This document shows, piece by piece, positions 6,557 through 7,360 of a stretch of 7,360 nt of DNA (the first letter of the stretch is position 1; each line of letters opens with the position of its first letter). The notes below the pieces were generated by a model, which saw nothing but the letters and a program-made list of their open reading frames with translations, did no database searches and was not told the origin of the DNA. Made by a program: the position numbers and the translations under genes. The stretch is taken from the NCBI GenBank assembly GCA_031370485.1, contig JANMQK010000024.1, positions 1 to 7,360 of the forward strand, read 5' to 3'. The DNA comes from JANMQK01 sp031370485. GTDB taxonomy: Bacteria > Acidobacteriota > Polarisedimenticolia > Gp22-AA2.

Positions 6557-6576
6557 TTGCCCGAGGAACATATAAT
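6548..6576 (+). promoter_or_regulatory. Near-consensus sigma-70 promoter of the selenoprotein candidate
   Basis: TTGACC (6548-6553, 5/6) and TATAAT (6571-6576, 6/6) are exactly 17 nt apart. Transcription should start near 6582-6584. This is the strongest promoter in the window and stands out as an AT-rich patch in GC-rich DNA. It places the in-frame ATG 6587 almost at the 5' end of the message. Confidence 0.75.
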
Positions 6577-6592
6577 TCCGTCTCTCATGCCT

Positions 6593-6606
6593 CGCGGAAA
6601 CCCGCG
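6593..6606 (+). other. Small hairpin in the 5' leader
   Basis: CGCGG (6593-6597) pairs with CCGCG (6602-6606) around the loop AAAC. It lies between the predicted transcription start and the GGAGG at 6611-6615, so it could influence access to the ribosome binding site. It is short, and chance is possible at this G+C. Confidence 0.3.
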
Positions 6607-6610
6607 CCAC

Positions 6611-6615
6611 GGAGG
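6611..6615 (+). promoter_or_regulatory. Ribosome binding site that favours the TTG 6620 start
   Basis: GGAGG ends 4 nt before the in-frame TTG 6620. Starting there gives a clean signal peptide (RRSR then a hydrophobic core). The alternative ATG 6587 has no ribosome binding site and would need leaderless initiation. Confidence 0.5.
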
Positions 6616-6619
6616 CTGC

Positions 6620-7360
6620 TTGCGTCGTTCCAGGCTGTTCGTCGCGCTGCTGGCCATGGCACTCGCCACGATCCCGGTCCGCGGGATCGGGGGAGAGCGG
6701 CTCGGAGCGCCGCAGGAGCCGGTCGACGTGGCGCAATCGACCGCCGTCGCGCCGCAACCGACCGCCGCCGCGCCGGCCCCGGCGACAGGGGCGGCAACGA
6801 CGCCCGAAGTGCCCGCTCTCGAGCCCCCGCTGGCCAAGGGTCCCGCGCCGGATCTCGATCTGGTCTTCACCTCTCAGGTGATCGGCTGGATCGAGCCCTG
6901 CGGCTGACCGCACAATCCGCGAGGGGGCCTGGCCCGGAGGGCCGGCTACAGGGACACGTTCAAGAAGGCCTACCCGGGCGTCCCGGTCCTGTTCGTCGAC
7001 GCCGGAGATTTCACCGGCGACCCGAACGTGGCGGGACAGAAGCAGACCGATGCGCTGATCGATGCAATGAGCGCGCTCGGGTACCAGGCCGCCAATCTCG
7101 GTGAGCGCGAGTTGTCGCAAGGCTACGAGGCCTTCCGCGAGCGGCGCGCGAAGGCGACCTTCCCGTTCGTGTCTGCCAACGTCGTCTGGCAGGACACCGG
7201 CGAGCCGGTCGTGGACCCTACAATCGTCCGCAAGGTATCGCTGAAGGAAGGCGCCAAGGCCCGCGAGGTGCGCCTGGGCATCATCGGCCTGGCGAGGCAC
7301 AACCCGGCCTTCATGAAGGAAGGGCCCGGAGGGCGATCCATCGTGACGGTGGCAATGGCG
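6620..7360 (+). CDS. Exported metallophosphatase/5'-nucleotidase-like protein with in-frame UGA, predicted selenoprotein (3' end outside window)
   Basis: Starting at TTG 6620 and reading TGA 6905-6907 as selenocysteine, 247 codons are visible and the frame is still open at 7360. The order is a signal peptide (residues 1 to about 22: RRSR, then LFVALLAMALATIPV), an Ala/Pro-rich linker (about 30-78), then a domain starting LVFTSQVIGWIEPCG. C94-G95-U96 sits where I recall related proteins having EPCGC, and the same frame continues with NPRGGLARRAGY, VLFVDAGDFTGD (D127, G129, D130), NLGEREL and LGIIGLARHNP, all in the order of the UshA / 5'-nucleotidase N-terminal fold. The usual metal motifs look altered (see findings), so phosphatase activity is doubtful. 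It probably acts in the periplasm. The alternative is a nonsense mutation or sequencing error, but preserved homology and a SECIS-like hairpin argue against that. The other start option is ATG 6587. Confidence 0.75.
6733..6774 (+). repeat. 21-bp tandem duplication in the Ala/Pro linker
   Basis: Two adjacent 21-bp units (6733-6753 and 6754-6774) differ at two positions (6737/6758 and 6747/6768, both T to C). In protein they give the 7-residue repeat Q-S/P-T-A-V/A-A-P. This is a low-complexity spacer between the signal peptide and the folded domain, where repeat slippage is tolerated. Confidence 0.7.
6905..6907 (+). other. Predicted selenocysteine codon (UGA)
   Basis: This TGA is in frame with coding homology on both sides. 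Before it is IEPCG and after it PHNPRGGLARR. It replaces the expected cysteine of the EPCGC motif, a one-base change from TGC or TGT. The SECIS-like stem-loop begins 21 nt downstream. Established knowledge: bacterial Sec codons commonly sit at positions that are Cys in homologues. Confidence 0.75.
6929..6945 (+). promoter_or_regulatory. Bacterial SECIS-like stem-loop
   Basis: CUGGCCC (6929-6935) pairs with GGGCCGG (6939-6945) as seven base pairs including one U-G, closed by the tri-loop GGA (6936-6938). The distance from UGA to the loop is 28 nt, inside the 16-37 nt range described for bacterial SECIS elements, and the loop begins with G as that model expects. High local G+C makes some stem likely by chance, so this supports rather than proves recoding. 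Confidence 0.6.

Noticed and set aside
6548..6586. TTG 6548 as translation start of the exported protein
   Set aside because: This TTG is the first three bases of the -35 hexamer, upstream of the predicted transcription start, and has no ribosome binding site.
6905..6907. Reading the TGA as a simple gene end or as a pseudogene mutation
   Set aside because: Homology resumes immediately in the same frame with no other lesion, the replaced residue is a motif cysteine, and a SECIS-like hairpin follows. It cannot be fully excluded without the selenium genes or raw reads.
6485..7300. 271-codon open frame on the minus strand across the selenoprotein candidate
   Set aside because: It is antisense to a frame with clear homology (GGLARRA, VDAGD), has an Arg/Gly-rich composition typical of GC-rich shadow frames, and shows no recognisable domain.

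Overview
This window is GC-rich (roughly two-thirds G+C or more), densely coding bacterial DNA. It uses GTG and TTG starts freely and most genes are only a few bases apart. The gene content (split glycine decarboxylase, a DUF3467/DUF4321/Maf cluster, a small [2Fe-2S] protein, and an envelope protein of the 'EPCGC' metallophosphatase-like type) would suit Acidobacteriota or a similar GC-rich, largely uncultivated lineage. That placement is an inference from gene style, not from a marker gene.

Layout. (1) 1-505, plus strand: the 3' two-thirds of a uroporphyrinogen-III synthase (hemD), cut by the window edge. (2) 553-4926, plus strand: a compact glycine cleavage operon gcvT-gcvH-gcvPA-gcvPB, with gaps of 10, 1 and 1 nt. 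It encodes the T, H and both P subunits but not the L-protein (dihydrolipoyl dehydrogenase). P-protein decarboxylates glycine and passes the aminomethyl group to the lipoyl-lysine of H-protein; T-protein transfers it to tetrahydrofolate and releases ammonia. (3) 4892-5173, minus strand: a 93-residue [2Fe-2S] ferredoxin-like protein whose 3' end overlaps gcvPB tail to tail by 35 bp; it has its own promoter candidate. (4) 5278-6436, minus strand: a tight three-gene unit DUF3467 - DUF4321 - Maf with 2-nt gaps. (5) 6437-6619: a divergent control region with a near-consensus sigma-70 promoter (TTGACC-17-TATAAT), a perfect 6-3-6 inverted repeat over its -35, and a weaker promoter candidate for the opposite unit. 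(6) 6620-7360, plus strand, running off the window: an exported 5'-nucleotidase/metallophosphatase-like protein.

The most striking observation is in region 6. The reading frame is interrupted by a single in-frame TGA at 6905-6907, exactly where I expect the second cysteine of the EPCGC motif of this protein type, and homology continues in the same frame to the window end (GGLARRA, VDAGD and so on). A 7-bp stem with a GGA loop lies 28 nt after the TGA, within the known spacing for bacterial SECIS elements. The best reading is a selenocysteine-containing protein with a C-G-U motif, not a pseudogene. The residues that in canonical metallophosphatases form D-x-H and GNH(D/E) also appear replaced, so the protein may have swapped its binuclear metal site for a redox or thiol/selenol site.
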